Source: Eudorina sp. 2006-703-Eu-15 (taxonomy: Eukaryota; Chlorophyta; Chlorophyceae; Chlamydomonadales; Volvocaceae). Taken from it: a DNA stretch of 64,000 nucleotides. The position numbers and the translations under genes are program-made. The stretch spans positions 62,001-126,000 of the forward strand of contig BDSI01000083.1 of NCBI GenBank assembly GCA_003117195.1, read 5' to 3'. Position 1 is the first letter of the stretch; every line of letters begins with the position of its first letter. This document shows, one piece after another, positions 11,224 to 24,294 of the stretch. The notes below the pieces were generated by a model, which worked only from the letters and a program-made list of their open reading frames with translations, did no database searches and was not told the DNA's origin.

Positions 11224-14200
11224 ATGTCAGCGCTCGGAGCTTTCGGCCGTTCGCGTGCAAGGACGAATTCGGCAAGTTGCAGCAACAGGCCAGCGCGCAC
11301 AGTCCATCACGCACGTCTCCCACCGCCTTGCAGCTCAAAGGTAAGCGCAAGCGGGTGAAACAATTATTTCGGATGTCACACTCGTCCGGGCTAGGGGGCA
11401 CGCACCCACCCACTACCATGCAATCCATCCCCCAACTGCACCTGGCTTGCGCCCCCGCAGCAAGATGTCGTGGATACGGCGACGTCCACCTCCACCTCCA
11501 GCAGCCCCGCTCACGTTGAAGTACCTGACGCGGGACCGTCAGGCCGCTCTGTGGCCACCTTCCGGGCCACCAAGCTGGGCAGGCAGCCGATCCTGGAGGC
11601 GCAGCGACCCCTAGGTGAGGTGCGACCTACCGGCATCTGTGTCGGACGGGGGGACCCACATCGGATATACAGTTTGGTTGTCCTCCTTTGAGTACAAACC
11701 TACAGCTGGGTCAACAGGAAGACTGCGCGCGAGCTTCCCGTTGGCCTCCATACCGGGTCCGATTCCTTGACCAGGTTAGGGTTTGGCTGCCTGCCCTCCG
11801 GCTGTGCCGCCGGCACCGTACCGCATTGTTATGTGGTGCGCTCAAAGTGGCGTGATTTCGTTTTCTGCAATGTGTGGGGTGTGTGGAGGCTACGGCTGTC
11901 ACTGATGACCTGCGGCGCCCACTTCATTATTGATAATAATGCAACGCACCGCACCGCACCGGCGCGCGGAGGCGCCGCAGGGCCCCCTCTTCCTCCGAGG
12001 CGCCCCAACCCTCCGGCCCCGTCCCCGCTTCTCCCTCGCCGCTCCCCTCCACCTCCGCAGCCGAGTACATGGCCCTACCCGCCAGCCAATACTCGGTGCT
12101 CGACGCTCGACGCATAGAGCGGGTGGACGACTCGACCTTCCGATGTTACGGTGGGTCCCGGGTGCGCCGGCGGCTCCAGGGTGGGGTGTTCTGGGGTCTT
12201 CCCACTGGGTCCCGGCCGTGAAGCTGCGCCGGAGCCATGTCCACCGGAAGTCGGTACCCCGGGGAAGCCGATAAGCTATGCGTACCGGCAATATCTAGGG
12301 AGGGGAGGGCCCCGCATGGACGCACGCACGCAATTTGCAGGGAGGGGAGGGCGCGCGAAGGGGTGGGTGGCGGTGGGGTGATGCCGCCCCGTACACTGGG
12401 TTGGCGGCCACCACCGAGCTCAGTGGTCAGGGCGGAGGGCCGGAGGGCAGGCGGCGCAGCGGGAACTCAGGACGGGTGACAGTAGTGATACCCCCTAGCG
12501 AAATCTCCCCGAGAGGAATCCCCCCTGTCAGACGACGACGTTTACGTTCGTCTTGAGCAGAGGCGGCCCCGCCAGCCCCAACTCGGCGGCTCATCAGTGT
12601 GACCCGCTGCCCCGGTGTACCCTTGTGTGTGTGCCTGTGTGTTGGTGCCCGCATGTTTTGCTTGAAGTACCCCACCCGACCCAACCCCGTTGTTGTCCGT
12701 GTGTGTGCGTGTGTGTGTGGTGCTGCCTTCGCCTTCCCTAACCTTGAATTGGGCATGTGCTCTGGCAGCGGCGCAGCTCCAACATGTCTGCCAATCTCCT
12801 GTACACTCCCTCCCCTCCCCTCGTGCCAGTGGGCGAGCTGCGGTTCTTCAGCTGGTCGGTGGAGCCGGTCATCACGGTGTCGGTCACTGTGGAGCAGGGC
12901 GGCTGCACCATCAGGCTGCTGGGCTGCAAGGTGGGGCTGCGGGGCGGGGCCCGGGGGCGAGGTTGGGGCGGGGGTAAAAGGGTAAAAGCTCGGGGATGGG
13001 GTTTGGGGAGCGGGGTAATGGGGCTGCGCGTCGGGGCTGCCGGGGAAAATGGGCAGTCTGTACGCAGGGAAGGCAGCTGGCGCTTTTGGGGCTGTGCTCG
13101 GCGGACTCTGGCGGGCTGCTGCTGTTGCTGATGGTGAGCACGGCGGGGCAGCGCCCGGGGGCCGGCTGAGCAGGGGGCGAGGTGCGGCGAGGTCGGGCGG
13201 GGTCGCCCGGGCGGATTTGGCACCGGGTGGGGTGGAGGCCGTAGGAGAGAAAGAAAGAGGGAGGAGGAGGGGGAGGAGGGTGCAGCATCACCCATCTTGG
13301 GCATTGATGGGAGGTGATGTGGCGGCCCCACCCTAAGCTGTCGATTCCCCGAGAGTCACCGGTGTTTCGCCCAGCTTCTCCTCGAAAGGAAAAGACGTCT
13401 TGTAGCCTCCTCAAAACTTCCCTCCCATGGCGTACCCTACCGGCGTTCCTCCCCTCCCGACGCAGCTCCAAGGCAGTCGCTTCGTAGAGGACATCAACGA
13501 CAAGTTCTCTGCGACCATGACCAACGTGGTCCGGTACCAGGACTACGTGCCTCAGCCCGGGGAGGAGGAGGAGCTGCTGGAGGGGCCGGCGGACAGCGAC
13601 GGGGATGAGGAGGCGGTGGCGGCCGCGGGGGCAGCGCCCTCGGGGGCCCGGAAGCAGATCGTGAGCGACACGACCATCCAGGTGAGCCGTCTGATCCAGC
13701 TGATGCGGGGCCTGCCTTTGATGGTATCTTGGTGTGGGGCGCGAGGGAGGACGGACAGGGCAACAGTCGCCCTTGAGGCGATGTATGTGTTGTGTGATGT
13801 TGTGATGTGATGTGATCAGCCGTGCGTGCATGAGGGCGTAAAGCCCAATTGCTGTCGGCAGCGCGAGCGACCTATCGCGCAGACAAGCCGACGCAGCTGC
13901 CGCAGCCGCCAGGGGCGTTTCTCTGCCCTTGACTGGGCCCTGCCTCGCATGCTGTCGGTGACCAGATCACCTTGTCCACCCTCCTGAAAAGTCCCAAACT
14001 CCTCTGAAGGTCCAAACTCCTCTCAAAGCCGTGGGCGATCCCCGGGATGGGCACCACCCATCGCCAATTCCCCATCCCTCTTCCTGCGACGCCGTGGGGG
14101 AGCAGGTCCGCGTGGAGGTCCCCCCCTGGAGCAGTTTCCTGCCGCTGGCCACCATCGAGGGCGTCGGCAGCGGCGTGATGCAGAACGTGCTCAACGTCAT

Positions 14201-14288
14201 GGTGCCGCGCTTCCTGGCGCAGCTGCGAACCGACTACCAGCTGTGGGCCAGCGGGGACGAGTCGCGCAGGCCCGTGGGGGAACTGTAG
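11224..14288 (+). CDS. DUF1997 family protein, probably chloroplast-targeted, 6 exons
   Basis: Exons 11224-11340, 11461-11614, 12061-12150, 12830-12930, 13466-13681, 14106-14288; every junction keeps phase, total 286 aa. DUF1997 proteins occur in cyanobacteria and plastid-bearing eukaryotes; their biochemical role is not established. Family-like blocks: AEYMALPASQYSVLDARRIE and VDDSTFRCYV (from about residue 91), GELRFFSWSVEPVITVSV, GGCTIRLLGCKLQGSRFVED, NDKFSATMTNVVRYQD, and C-terminal VMQNVLNVMVPRFLAQLRTD before the end. Residues 1-39 (MSALGAFGRSRARTNSASCS onward) are Arg/Ser/Ala-rich and lack acidic residues, as in algal transit peptides. An acidic/Ala insert (PGEEEELLEGPADSDGDEEA) interrupts the domain. 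The start has an in-frame stop three codons upstream. The intron before exon 4 shares its 3' part with two kinase introns. Confidence 0.85.
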
Positions 14289-17200
14289 GTGCAGGTGTGT
14301 AGCTGCAGCTGATGCGGGGAAGCTGCGGCTGTAGCTGTGGCTGCCCTTGAGGCATTGTTTTAATGTACAGATGTCGTGCCTGCCGGCTAGCTACGGCACA
14401 CGCATTACGTGTGCAAAAGACAACGTGTGCAGTGTGTGTCAGCGTGGCCGTGGCGTGCCCGGCTCCGGTTGATGCTTCACGCGGTCGCCACCCTTGCGCA
14501 TCGGCGGGATGTCCGTGTTTTGTGTTTAGAAAGGATACCCGCCCGTGTTTTGTGTCTTTGTTATGAGATTGTGGCAGGATTTGGCGCGGCATGCGTTGTG
14601 AGGCCCCAGTTGTGGTGGATCAGGTGCAGCGCGTTTGCAGTGGGGCACGTCGTGTTTCGCGGTGTGATGTCGGGGTGGGCGCCGGGTGGCGGGGCAGGCA
14701 ACGGATGGAGGGAGCGCGGAGCAGGCTCGATAGGCAGGCAATCAGGTCGGCAGGCAGGCGGGGGAGGGAGGAAGTGGCACTGCAGCGGAGATGCATGGGT
14801 GTGTGCATGCGTCTAGGGTTGGGGCAGGCTGGGCTCCGTTCAGAGCAGCTGTATTCAAGGTGGCCATCCGACATATGACCCGCATTACGCGTCGGACGTG
14901 GGGGTGTCCGCACCGGGGGAGCCAGCAAGCGGTTGGTTGTCACACGCGCAGGAACACGCAGGTTGTCAAGGCGGAACCCGCGGGTCATCGGGGACAGCCG
15001 CGCGACGCAACCAACAGTTGGTTTGGATGACGCGCTCACGGGGCACCAGCCACCCAGCCACCACACGCCCCCGCGTGGTAGCACGCAAGGGTTTGAAGCA
15101 ATCCTCGGTGGATGGCAGGAGGCGTTAGTAGTTGTCGGTTGTGTACGGTAGACAGGGCCCGTAACTGTAACTGTACTGCTACGGCTGAGGTGTTCGCTGA
15201 TGTTCGACAGCAGGTAGGGCCGCTGCTGTAAGGACGGACTTTGGAGAACGCCTCCGCGGATACGGTGCTGGGCAGCAGCTTTCTATGGTATCTATACTCG
15301 GTAAGGCCTACGTCTCCACAACTGCTACCACAGCCACTACAGGAACTCATGGGCGTCACCTGTGCCAAGAGTCGTAACAGCTCGGTCTTTCCGGGTCTAG
15401 TAACCTGAAGCACGCTTTCCTGGCGTCGGGGATGCATGTGGGGGGTTAATTCCAGGGTGACCCCCGACTTTGTTCGGGGGCGTGAGATGATGGCTCACTG
15501 TCGAGATGTGCAGTTGAGATTACAGTTATGTTGATGGATCGAGATTCGCACGCTAGATTGGTGACGATGGCTGAACCCTCTGTCTCTATCTACGGATGCG
15601 CGGGTGAATGGATGAGGTGGGATCCTTAGTTGGCAGGATCAACCGCCTTGCGTGGACCCTTGGTTCGTATGGCGTAGGCAGGTGCGGTGTGATGATGGGT
15701 GAAGGTGTCCTATCCTACAGCATCATGTAAAACAGCGACATAAACCCGCCCTTAGGCCGCAGGGCCCGCCGGAGAACTGTAACCTGTAATCAAAATTATT
15801 CAAACGCCGACTTGTTGCTCAGGTAACCGGCGGCCGAAACCTCTGAACAACGAAAGCAGCCCGTCATGGAAAACAGGCAAACTTGGGCCATCGACCACAA
15901 AGGCGGCAACGACAACGCAAAACAACACGCTCGATCTACATAACGACAGGTAAAACCAACCAGTACGGAAACCGTACTACACTACACTCGCCGCTCCAAG
16001 TCCTCGCGCCCCAAAACTAATTTTGACACAGGATGTCTCAAAATTCTGCTTTGGTTCTGCTCGGCTGATTCCGCGGCGATCAAGCTCCGAGGCCATCGCG
16101 CGCGGCCCTGGCACCACACTACAGTCCAACACCTTGTCCTCCAGGCAACTGGGAAATACACTGGGCGGGGAGGCTTCCCTGCCCAAACAACGTGACTGGG
16201 ACCAACCCAGAGACCACAAACAGCGAAAGCGACCAAGCTGCCCAACAGCGATAGATACTTGTCTTTCCAGACACCAACTCAGAGGGTGAACGTGGTGAGG
16301 GGGAAAACACGCTTGGGGCCGGCCCCCTCGGCGTCGAAATCTCGCAGGGGCGCGACCCATGTCTTGGGGCCCCGCTGCTACCGCTCGGACCACCGAGGGG
16401 CTACCGGTTACTCCAGCCAACAGCGGCGCCGCGCAGGCCACCTGCCCGCTTGGCGCGGCACCCCCCCACCCACCCAGTCCGGTTTTCCCCTTCTCCAACA
16501 AGAACCATCCCGGAAGCCTAGTTAGGGTAGGACAACCTACATGCGGTGGCCGGAACAGGGAACCAAGCGAGGTGCGCGACTCTGACCGAGCCAACGTGAA
16601 GACGTGGAAACGGGCCCAAACGTCCCCCGACTCCTGTGCTCGGGGAAGTACACTAACCAGCACACGGTCCCAAGACCCAAGACCCAGCCTCCCTACACAC
16701 GCAACACGGAAAGGGGTCGTGCAAGAGCACCTTCCAACAACTGAACCCTCAACGCTCAACCAAGACCACCCAAGTGAGCCTTTGTACAACTGAGGCCGAC
16801 TGCTCGCCTCCTAACACCTCCAAGAGCGAACAGCACATCGACTGACCAAAACACACCCTTAAGTTAGCGCGGCAAATACCGGGTCATACGGCAACTCTTC
16901 CGCCCAAAGGCCTCCTTATCACAAAATTCTTTTTGCATAACGCACCAGTCTAACAGGGCCGCTTCATAATTGCACCGAAATGGGAAGATTATACAAATTG
17001 TTGCTGCAGTGTTGTGAGTTTACCTGCCGTACACACAGGTGATTGCTGGGTGGTCGGGAAGGTCGTCGGGGTTGCGGGAAATCGACGGCGCTAGGTGGCG
17101 CGATCCATTCCTGGGCCTCCCCGACCTTGTGGGGCGTGTCGGGTGCGGGCGCTCCAGCCACGGCGAAATGCTCCCCCCTGGGGGAAATCGTTTGGGGAGA

Positions 17201-19160
17201 TTTTCAGGCTCCCCACGGGCAGGCAGCCTCGGTACACTCGTCCCTCCCCAAGGGTAGAGTCCCCATACCTTGGGGAGGGAGCCATACCTCCTTGTATGGG
17301 ACACGTGGGGGACGAGCAAGCCGCAGCGCGATCCCGTACGGGTGGTACGGGTGGTACGGTATATGCCCCTACCTCTTTCCCATCATGGTCAATGCCGGCC
17401 ATGCCAGCGACGGTGGGTACGGCACCTAGCTGTGTGGGCAATACAGGATAAGGCCCAAGGGCGCCGCTGTCATCGGCATCCATCCGTCCATCAACTACAC
17501 ATCCAGCCGTTGCGTGTGCAACAATGCACAGGCAGCAGCACACGCAGAGCACGGGACCCGGGACCAGACACGGTAACCCATGCGGTGCGTGACACCAGGG
17601 GGGCTGGTCCGGGCTGGCGTTCCCGTCCGCCCCCTTCTCCAGTCTCGCGGTCATGTGGGAGCACACACACGCCTTGTGCAAACCATAGACCCGTCATGGA
17701 GCGCCCGACTGCATACCTGGACCCAGCAAGGCCTGACGCGTGCGAGACGCCTCGCTCTGGCTCAGCTGGGCGGGCAGGCCCGCCGGAGGGTGCAACATTA
17801 GCTAATACGATTAGGTTAGGACGCGGGACCAGGCTAGCTTTACCGCACCGGCAGGGGCGCGCCTCCGAGTTGCTGAGGAACGCGTCCTGGGTGCTGCAAG
17901 GACTTGAGAAGGTTGAACAGCGGGCTGCAAAGTGCAGCCCGCCCAGGATGGGCTTTTGCCCAATCCCTTGTGAGGGCACAGCTGCCGCCGGTCCTCGGTA
18001 GCATGGGGATCGGGCGCGCGCCCTTGGTTGAGAGCGAGGGGACAGAGGCCCCTTACGCCCCGCCCTCTCCCCCGTATCCGGGGGAGAATGCTTCGGTGGC
18101 TGTTAGCAGCCCTTGGCCAACGTCGGGCCCGGTCAGATATGTAACGATGCACACACACACGCAAACACACTCACACACACGTGAAGCCGGTCATCCAAAT
18201 GCCCATATACATACAGGTATGTCTTCAGAAATATGTCAGCCGAATCCAAGGATGCTTGGAAATACGACCCGAGCACACATACACATTTCTCCTGCCCTGA
18301 CCTTCACTTGGTGAACACACCGAACAGGACCCCACGGGACAAGGCCACTCATGGGGCCCGCGACGTCGGACCGCTCCCTCTCCCTCCCTCTACCCCGAGA
18401 ATGCACGTCGACGCGGAGTATCGATCGCTGCGCGAACCTCCCGCACCGCACCGTACATGGAAAGACCGCGTCGTACACCATACATCCAAACAGCAAAGCA
18501 AACAGAGGCCACCAGGCCCGAGATCACGGAGGTATCACGAACATCGACGTTATTGAACCTGCCAAATGCGGCACACCGCAACATACTACAGCGCAGGTGG
18601 ACAGTCGTACTTCATTTATTTTCGGGTGGTGTACGGAAACGTACGAAGTCTGCACGAAGCGGTACCTGCTGAGGCGCGGCTGCAGGCGCAGGCAGCGGGT
18701 CACCTCATATCAGCGGGCCGTCCAGTGCGGCTTATTGAGTTCTAGCCAACTACGTCGCTGTTGCCAGCTGCCGTACGGTATGTGCGCGTTCATTCAAGGA
18801 GAACTGCTCGTGTAAAGTTTTAGGAAACCCGCCCCACCCTGCGCATTTGCACTTGTGTGTGAAAGGAACTGAGCCGCGGGAAGCGGAGTCCAGCGGAACA
18901 GGCTTGCACCTGTGTGTGTGCGATTAATGACAAGCCCGCCCATGTGTGTTTGCTTGTGTGTGTTCTTCGGTAGACAACAATCAAGTCAGTGCGTCGGTGT
19001 GTACATGTGGGGCGCGCGTGCGCGCGTGCATGTTTCGTGTTCGCGAATGAGTGGAATGGTTGTCTTCTGGGCTGGAGCTTGGCCGCACGTAACCCAACCC
19101 TATCGGGACATGGCCCGTATTCTGCGGTCATGGTGTCCAGCGAAAATAATGTGAGGGCGA
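14289..19160. other. Gene-poor 4.9-kb stretch
   Basis: The first 0.9 kb is probably the long 3' UTR of the DUF1997 gene (TGTAA at 15166-15170). Beyond that no protein family, RNA gene or splice-consistent exon chain is recognised. A 270-codon open frame on the minus strand (15977-16789) has no recognisable motif. A perfect 13-bp inverted repeat is at 17241-17253/17268-17280. A fragment of the ACTGAGCCGCG repeat family is at about 18866-18910. The last few hundred bases should be the 3' UTR of the minus-strand phosphodiesterase gene. Confidence 0.4.
15166..15170 (+). terminator. First TGTAA downstream of the DUF1997 gene
   Basis: This is the first TGTAA on the plus strand after the stop at 14288 and implies a 3' UTR of about 0.9 kb. 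Further TGTAA copies lie near 15225, 15726 and 15777, so the true end is uncertain. Confidence 0.35.
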
Positions 19161-22100
19161 TCACTGCGTTGCATCAGATGCGCCGCTCGCTGGCTGCGCC
19201 TGCTGCTCCAGCACCCGCATCACATGCTGCGAGTGCTGCTTGTGCGGGTGCGGGTGCGGGTGCGGGTGCGCCGCTTTCTCCGCCGCCGCCTTCTCCGCCG
19301 CCCTCCAGTGGTCGTAGTTGTCCACGAAGCACGCAAGCAGCGGCCTGGCTCCAGGGAAGGCGGAGGTCAGGGCGTGGACCAGCGGCAGCGCGATGAAGTC
19401 GTAGAAACCGACCTGGGGCGGGTGGCAGGGTGCGTGGGTGGGCGGGTGGGCGGAAGCGGAGGGGTAAGGCAGAGGGGCAAGCAGATGCGGGTTTCAGGGT
19501 CCAGGCATGCCGACTCAATGGGAGCAAGCAAGCGGGCGAGCACCGGGACAGGAGGGAGCCGCGGCCCCTTGCCCACCTGGCTCTTGCTGACCCCCTGCTT
19601 AGCCCGGTCGAACAGCGGACTGATGGGCAGCCCCATCTGCTGCTCGCGGTCGCCCTGGCGGAAGAACTCCTCCTCAAGCGAGCGGACCCATCTGCAGCCA
19701 GGGTGGGGCCAGGTGGTGTTAGCGCACAGAGCAGGAGGGAGGAGGGGCTCGGGGGACGGCGCGGAAGGAGCAGGAGCTGCAGCGCCCCAACCTCGCCCAC
19801 CTCTTGTGCACCTCCAGCTCCTCCCCCAGGTGGCCCAGGTCGGCAACCTTGAGCGCAATCTGCGGCGCACACACAACCAACACAAACCCACACACATACA
19901 CACACATGGGTGGGCGGGTCTCATATCCAAATACACAGGTCGGGGCCACCACCAAGAGCAGCGAGGCAGGCAGTGCCGCTGCTTGTCAGGTCGCCAATCA
20001 CATACCGTATATATGCGGCCCAGGCGCCTTCCCGCAGCTGCCCATCCAACGGAAGGCCCTAGCAACACTCGAACACATTGGCAGGCCCCCTGACCGCGAC
20101 TTGCCTGGAGGCTGAGGGTCCGCTCCGTCTCGTCATGGGGCCGGGGGTGAGGGCGGTCCTCCCGGAACGAGGGCACGGGGCCGGTCGCCTCGTCGGCAGG
20201 GGCTGCGGGGTCAGAACCCGACGGCTCCGGGGCACCCCTAGGCGGGAGGGGACAACAGGGACGACCCATGCATGGGTTAGCCGGGTAGGTCAGGGGTTTT
20301 CGGCACATGGCAAAGCAGGGCTGCCGGACCGCGCTGAAAGCGCTGCAAGGATTGCTGGCACCGCCTGCAATGACAGCCGGCCAGACCGGCGCCCCACGCA
20401 TCGCATCCCCACCTGGAGCGGCGGTCCAGCCTGACGCCGCCGCGCGCCAGCGCCCAGGGCCCCGCGTCCTTGTTGTACGGCGTAAGATGGTGGGCGGTGT
20501 TGAAGTGCGCCAGCAGCGAGAAGTGCTGCTTCATGTCGGTGGCCATCACAAGGTCCAGGACCTGAGGGGCAGGGATGAGCAGGACGGGGAACCAGCAGGG
20601 TGACCCGTGGGTCGGCCAGGGTGACCCGTGGGTCGGTGAAAGCGGTCCTCACAAGGCGGGTTCTGGAGCTGCGTGAAACACAAGCGGAGGAGGACGCCAG
20701 AGCGTCGGTCAACAGTACAGGGGGCCCACCTCGCCACACCCCACCAACGGGATGCGTGTATCGGGATGCCGGCGCGTCCTGGCAGGGGCTGTGGCTGGCA
20801 GCGGCGGTCCAGCACGCACCCTTTCCCGCCAAAACGCACCAGTTTCCTGAATGCGGCCTTCTCCGCGTGTGGCAGGTGCGACAGCGCATCCATGCCGGGT
20901 TGCTGCAGCAGCTCGAAGAAGGACGCCCCGTGGTGGTTCTCCAGCGGCGAGCGGTCGTTGTAGCGCACCGCCAGCGGGTTGGAGGTGGCGATCAGGAAGT
21001 CGGCGGTCAGGCCGGGGTGCCCGTGGTCGTGAACCACCTAGGGGGGGAAGGGGGGAGGACGGAGGGGCGGGCAGCCCGGGCAGGGGCCTGAGGGGCAGGT
21101 CCGGTATGACGTATGAGACCCGACCCATGGGTCACAAAGACGACCAGGACTTGATACCCATGTGTCGTCATCACCATGACCCATGGGTCAGCTCGCCACT
21201 GCCCTGTCCAGCCCACCCCTTGCTCCGCGCCCGCCCGCACTGCCCCCGTCCCGTCCGGTCCCCCGTCCCCCGCCCCCTCACCGCCGCCATGTAGGCCGCC
21301 AGCAGCCCCAGCCGGTCCAGGTAGTGGCTCGTCAGCCCCGCGCCGCGCAGGAGCACGTGGAACGTCTGGAGCACGTCGGCGGCGTGGGTGGAGTTGTGGT
21401 AGGGGTTGGACGGGTAGCCGGACTCCAGGGTGCGCAGCAGCCTGAGGGGGAGGGCGGGGGGCGGAGGCGGTGTCCCCCGGGGGACAGGTAGGGGGCAAGC
21501 GCCGGGGAGTGCTGCTGGCAGGCCCCGAGGGGGCAGTCACCAACCCGTCGGGACTAGTCGGGACTAACCCGGGGACTACCCGGGGGACAGGTAGGGGGAC
21601 AGGTAGGGGGACAGGTAGGGGGACAGGTAGGGGGACAGGTAGGGGGCAATCGCCTGGGAGCGCTGCTGGCAGGTCCCGATCAGCGGTAGAGGTGTCGCCT
21701 CGAAATCCGGCCGTCGAGCGTTGAACGGTCGATGGCTCTATGCCAGGCGCATTGAGGTCTCTTCTCTCTTCCGCATATTACGCCTAATCAGGAGCATTCG
21801 GGCATCCGCTGCTGTGTTCCGGCGGGGCAGCGGGGTCCCCCGCAGCTCGTCAGAGTTGTCTCGTGCCGGGCGGCCAGGCGGGTCACCTCTCGGGACGTGG
21901 GTGGCCTCATCCAACCGCGGCATCAGAGGCGCCCATGTCAACCTGCGGCAGGATCCTCTGCCCCATCCCATCCGGCCGTTTCCCACCTGGCCAGCTTGTT
22001 GGGCTGGATCCGGAACTGGCTGACCAGACCCTCCCGATGTAGCAGGTGGAAGGCCAGGCACGACAGCGCGTGGCCCTGTACGATTCGTGTACGACAACAG

Positions 22101-24294
22101 GGTGGGAGTGTACGACGAGTGGTACGGAGAGGGCCACGGTGGAGAACATAAAAACAATACTGCCTGGTGTTCATCTTTTGCACATGTCTTGTATACACAT
22201 TTGGGCCGTCTTTTTGGTTGTTTTGCCACCAGATTGCGCCCAGTTTGGTTCCCTCGCGGGTTGCCGCCCTAAGGACATTGTGGATCGACCTTTCCCGCGC
22301 GCTGCCACATCATTGAACCGCCCCACGCCCGAGCACGGGCCCCCAGCCGGCCGTGCCGTACTGTACCTGCGTCACCTCAGCCAGCAGCCACGTGTCGTAC
22401 TGCCAGGCATCCGACAGCGCCAGCACGCGCTCGACCTGGGGGGCGTGTCCGAAACACGTCGGGGTGGGTGGGGGAGATCGGGGTGTCGGTCGCTCCAGGG
22501 GGGGGATAAGAAGCAAAACAGCCCCGACACACCCAGCCCCGCGTCACGCAGCCCGTCGCTCAAGGAGTGGGGGGCGACGAGTCGATGACACCGCCCCCGC
22601 GGTTGGGAACCCCCCCACACACACGGGGACACCCTCCACGATGAGGACAGCTCCTGACGAGGGACCACCTCCCACGAACCCATGCGGTGTGGGGTACCCC
22701 TCCAAATACCGGTACGCGCAAACACAAACCCGCCCTGCCTCATTAAACACACGCGGTTGCCTTGTTCGCCGCAACTAGGTATGGGTAAGTACTTTCTTGC
22801 AGGTTATAGGGTACATTTATCTGCACCTGGGTTCGGTCGGGCGGGCTTCGTTTCTGAACGCACCCTGCCGCGTCCTGCCCTTCTTCCCTTCCCCCCTCAC
22901 CTCATCTAGGATAGGTGGCGGCACCGACATCCGACGCCCCTGCCGCCGCAGAGCAATCTCCTCCTCCCCGCCGCCGCCGCCGCAACCGCTGCTGACACTG
23001 CCGTTGGCGCCATTGCCGAGAGCGCTGCCGCCGCCCGTCGTACTGGCGCCGCCGCCCGCCCCCGCATCGGACTCCCGCGCGGGACCCGTCGGCCGCGACC
23101 CCGGCGACAACGCCACCAGGCCCAACAGCACCGCCAGCGCGTCGCGAAGACTGCCCGCGCCCGCCGCCAGCATCGCCGCCTCGCAGGCGGTCAGGGCCTC
23201 CTCCTCCTCCTCCTCCTGCTCCCGCCGCTGCTTGGCTGTTGTGTCCTCGGGGGCCACCCCGCCGTCGTCGCGGCCGCTTCCGGCGCTGTCCGATGAACAG
23301 CGCGACCGAGACGCGCCCGGGTCGGTGGCGGTGGAGGCGCCCAGTTGGTGCATGAGCGCATGTACGACATCGGCCTGGAAGGGACGTTGGTGTCGTACAA
23401 CGGCCGTGGCGTGGCGTGGGGTGGGTGCGGGTCGGTAAAGAAGAAAAAGGTCCATGGAGATGGGAGATTACGGCAGCACCCGTTGACTTGCACTTCACGG
23501 GGACCTACTGCCCGTGACTACGACCCGTACTGCTGTACTCACGTCCAGGTTGGCCTCCCGCATCTGTCGGCGCAGGTTGAGCGGCTGGTACGGGTCCGCG
23601 TGCCGCAGCAGCAGGCTACGCGCCAGCGCCACATCACTCAGGTCGGGCTGGAGGCCGAGCAGCATGTCGGCCAGCATCGACAGCAGCAGGTCCGCGGGTG
23701 TATCTGCGCGAGGACCCCGGGGCAGCCCCAACGGGAGGGCCGGTGTCGTGAACGCTGAAGCCTGGTCTACACGCCCCAACGGGAGGGCCGGTGTCGTGAA
23801 CGCTGAACCCTGGTCTACACGCCCCAACGGGAGGGCAGGTGTCGCGCGGCCATCGCGCACTCGACACACCCCGAGAGGGAGGAGGCGCGCCCGCTGCTGT
23901 GATGCTGTTCTATATGTTCTGTAACCGTAGAGGCTCTAGATACCCCCAATCCCGGTCGACATGGGGACGGCGCCCATGGCCCACCCATCCGACGCTCGCC
24001 CCTCGAGGCAACGCTACGGCCAAAATCGTGAGCCTCCTTCATTAAATCACTGACAGTAGTGGCATATGGTTCAACATGAATAACATTACACTTAGCAGGA
24101 GGTGCCTTCGTGCACGCGCGTGGGGCGGCTGCGGTGTCCTTTCCGATCCAGACTCCCTCAGTTCACGCCCCAGCGGCAGGCAACGCGCATCTGTCCCCCC
24201 GCAGCCCCAGGCGACCGTCACTGACCCACGGGTCGGCCGTACCTGCACCGCCCGACGCCGCCCGCTTCGCATCCAGGAGGTCCTTCATCACCTC
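19161..24294 (-). CDS. Class I 3',5'-cyclic-nucleotide phosphodiesterase, copy A (5' end unresolved)
   Basis: Supported exons (minus): 24294-24243, 23703-23543, 23374-22901, 22435-22376, 22075-21987, 21441-21282, 21037-20840, 20561-20413, 20237-20105, 19859-19801, 19691-19577, 19412-19161; all phases fit, giving about 600 residues. The enzyme class hydrolyses cAMP and/or cGMP. PDEase_I hallmarks: NPYHNSTHAADV, VVHDHGHPGL (metal His/Asp), IALKVADLGH (metal Asp) and the glutamine in SKSQVGFYDFIALPL. Upstream are a conserved helical block TPADLLLSMLADMLLGLQPD and a disordered insert with poly-Glu and poly-Gly. The exon 20237-20105 uses a GC donor (CAG/GCAAGT). The C-terminus ends GASDATQ just where the inverted repeat with copy B stops. 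First exons probably lie between 24.3 and 25.6 kb. Nucleotide specificity cannot be told. Confidence 0.85.
19164..21580 (-). repeat. Inverted repeat, left arm (catalytic half of phosphodiesterase A)
   Basis: Reverse-complement match to about 30610-32998. Exons and most introns look nearly identical by eye, apart from the intron 19860-20104 and small indels. Homology ends abruptly at 19164, after DATx in the coding sequence, and near 21580 in the intron upstream of the YHNSTHAADV exon. Confidence 0.9.
21582..21646. repeat. 12-bp GGGGGACAGGTA tandem repeat
   Basis: About five and a half units, in the copy A intron, at the inner edge of the inverted repeat. Copy B has only one such unit at the matching place. 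Confidence 0.8.
22501..22543. repeat. Dispersed repeat with core CAGCCCAGACACACCCAGCC, copy 1 (diverged)
   Basis: AAGCAAAACAGCCCCGACA followed by CACCCAGCCCC, in the intron before phosphodiesterase A exon 22435-22376. Closer matches to the core are at 41545-41581 and 59083-59125. Confidence 0.55.
23726..23844. repeat. 48-bp tandem repeat, about 2.5 copies
   Basis: Units beginning CCCCAACGGGAGGGCCGGTG lie in the phosphodiesterase A intron, within 25 bp of the acceptor of exon 23703-23543, so it may overlap the branch-point region. Confidence 0.85.

Noticed and set aside
19174..19905. A 243-codon minus-strand frame ending SERRI as the phosphodiesterase A C-terminus
   Set aside because: It is out of frame with the catalytic exons; the correct frame runs ...QPASGASDATQ and stops at 19161.
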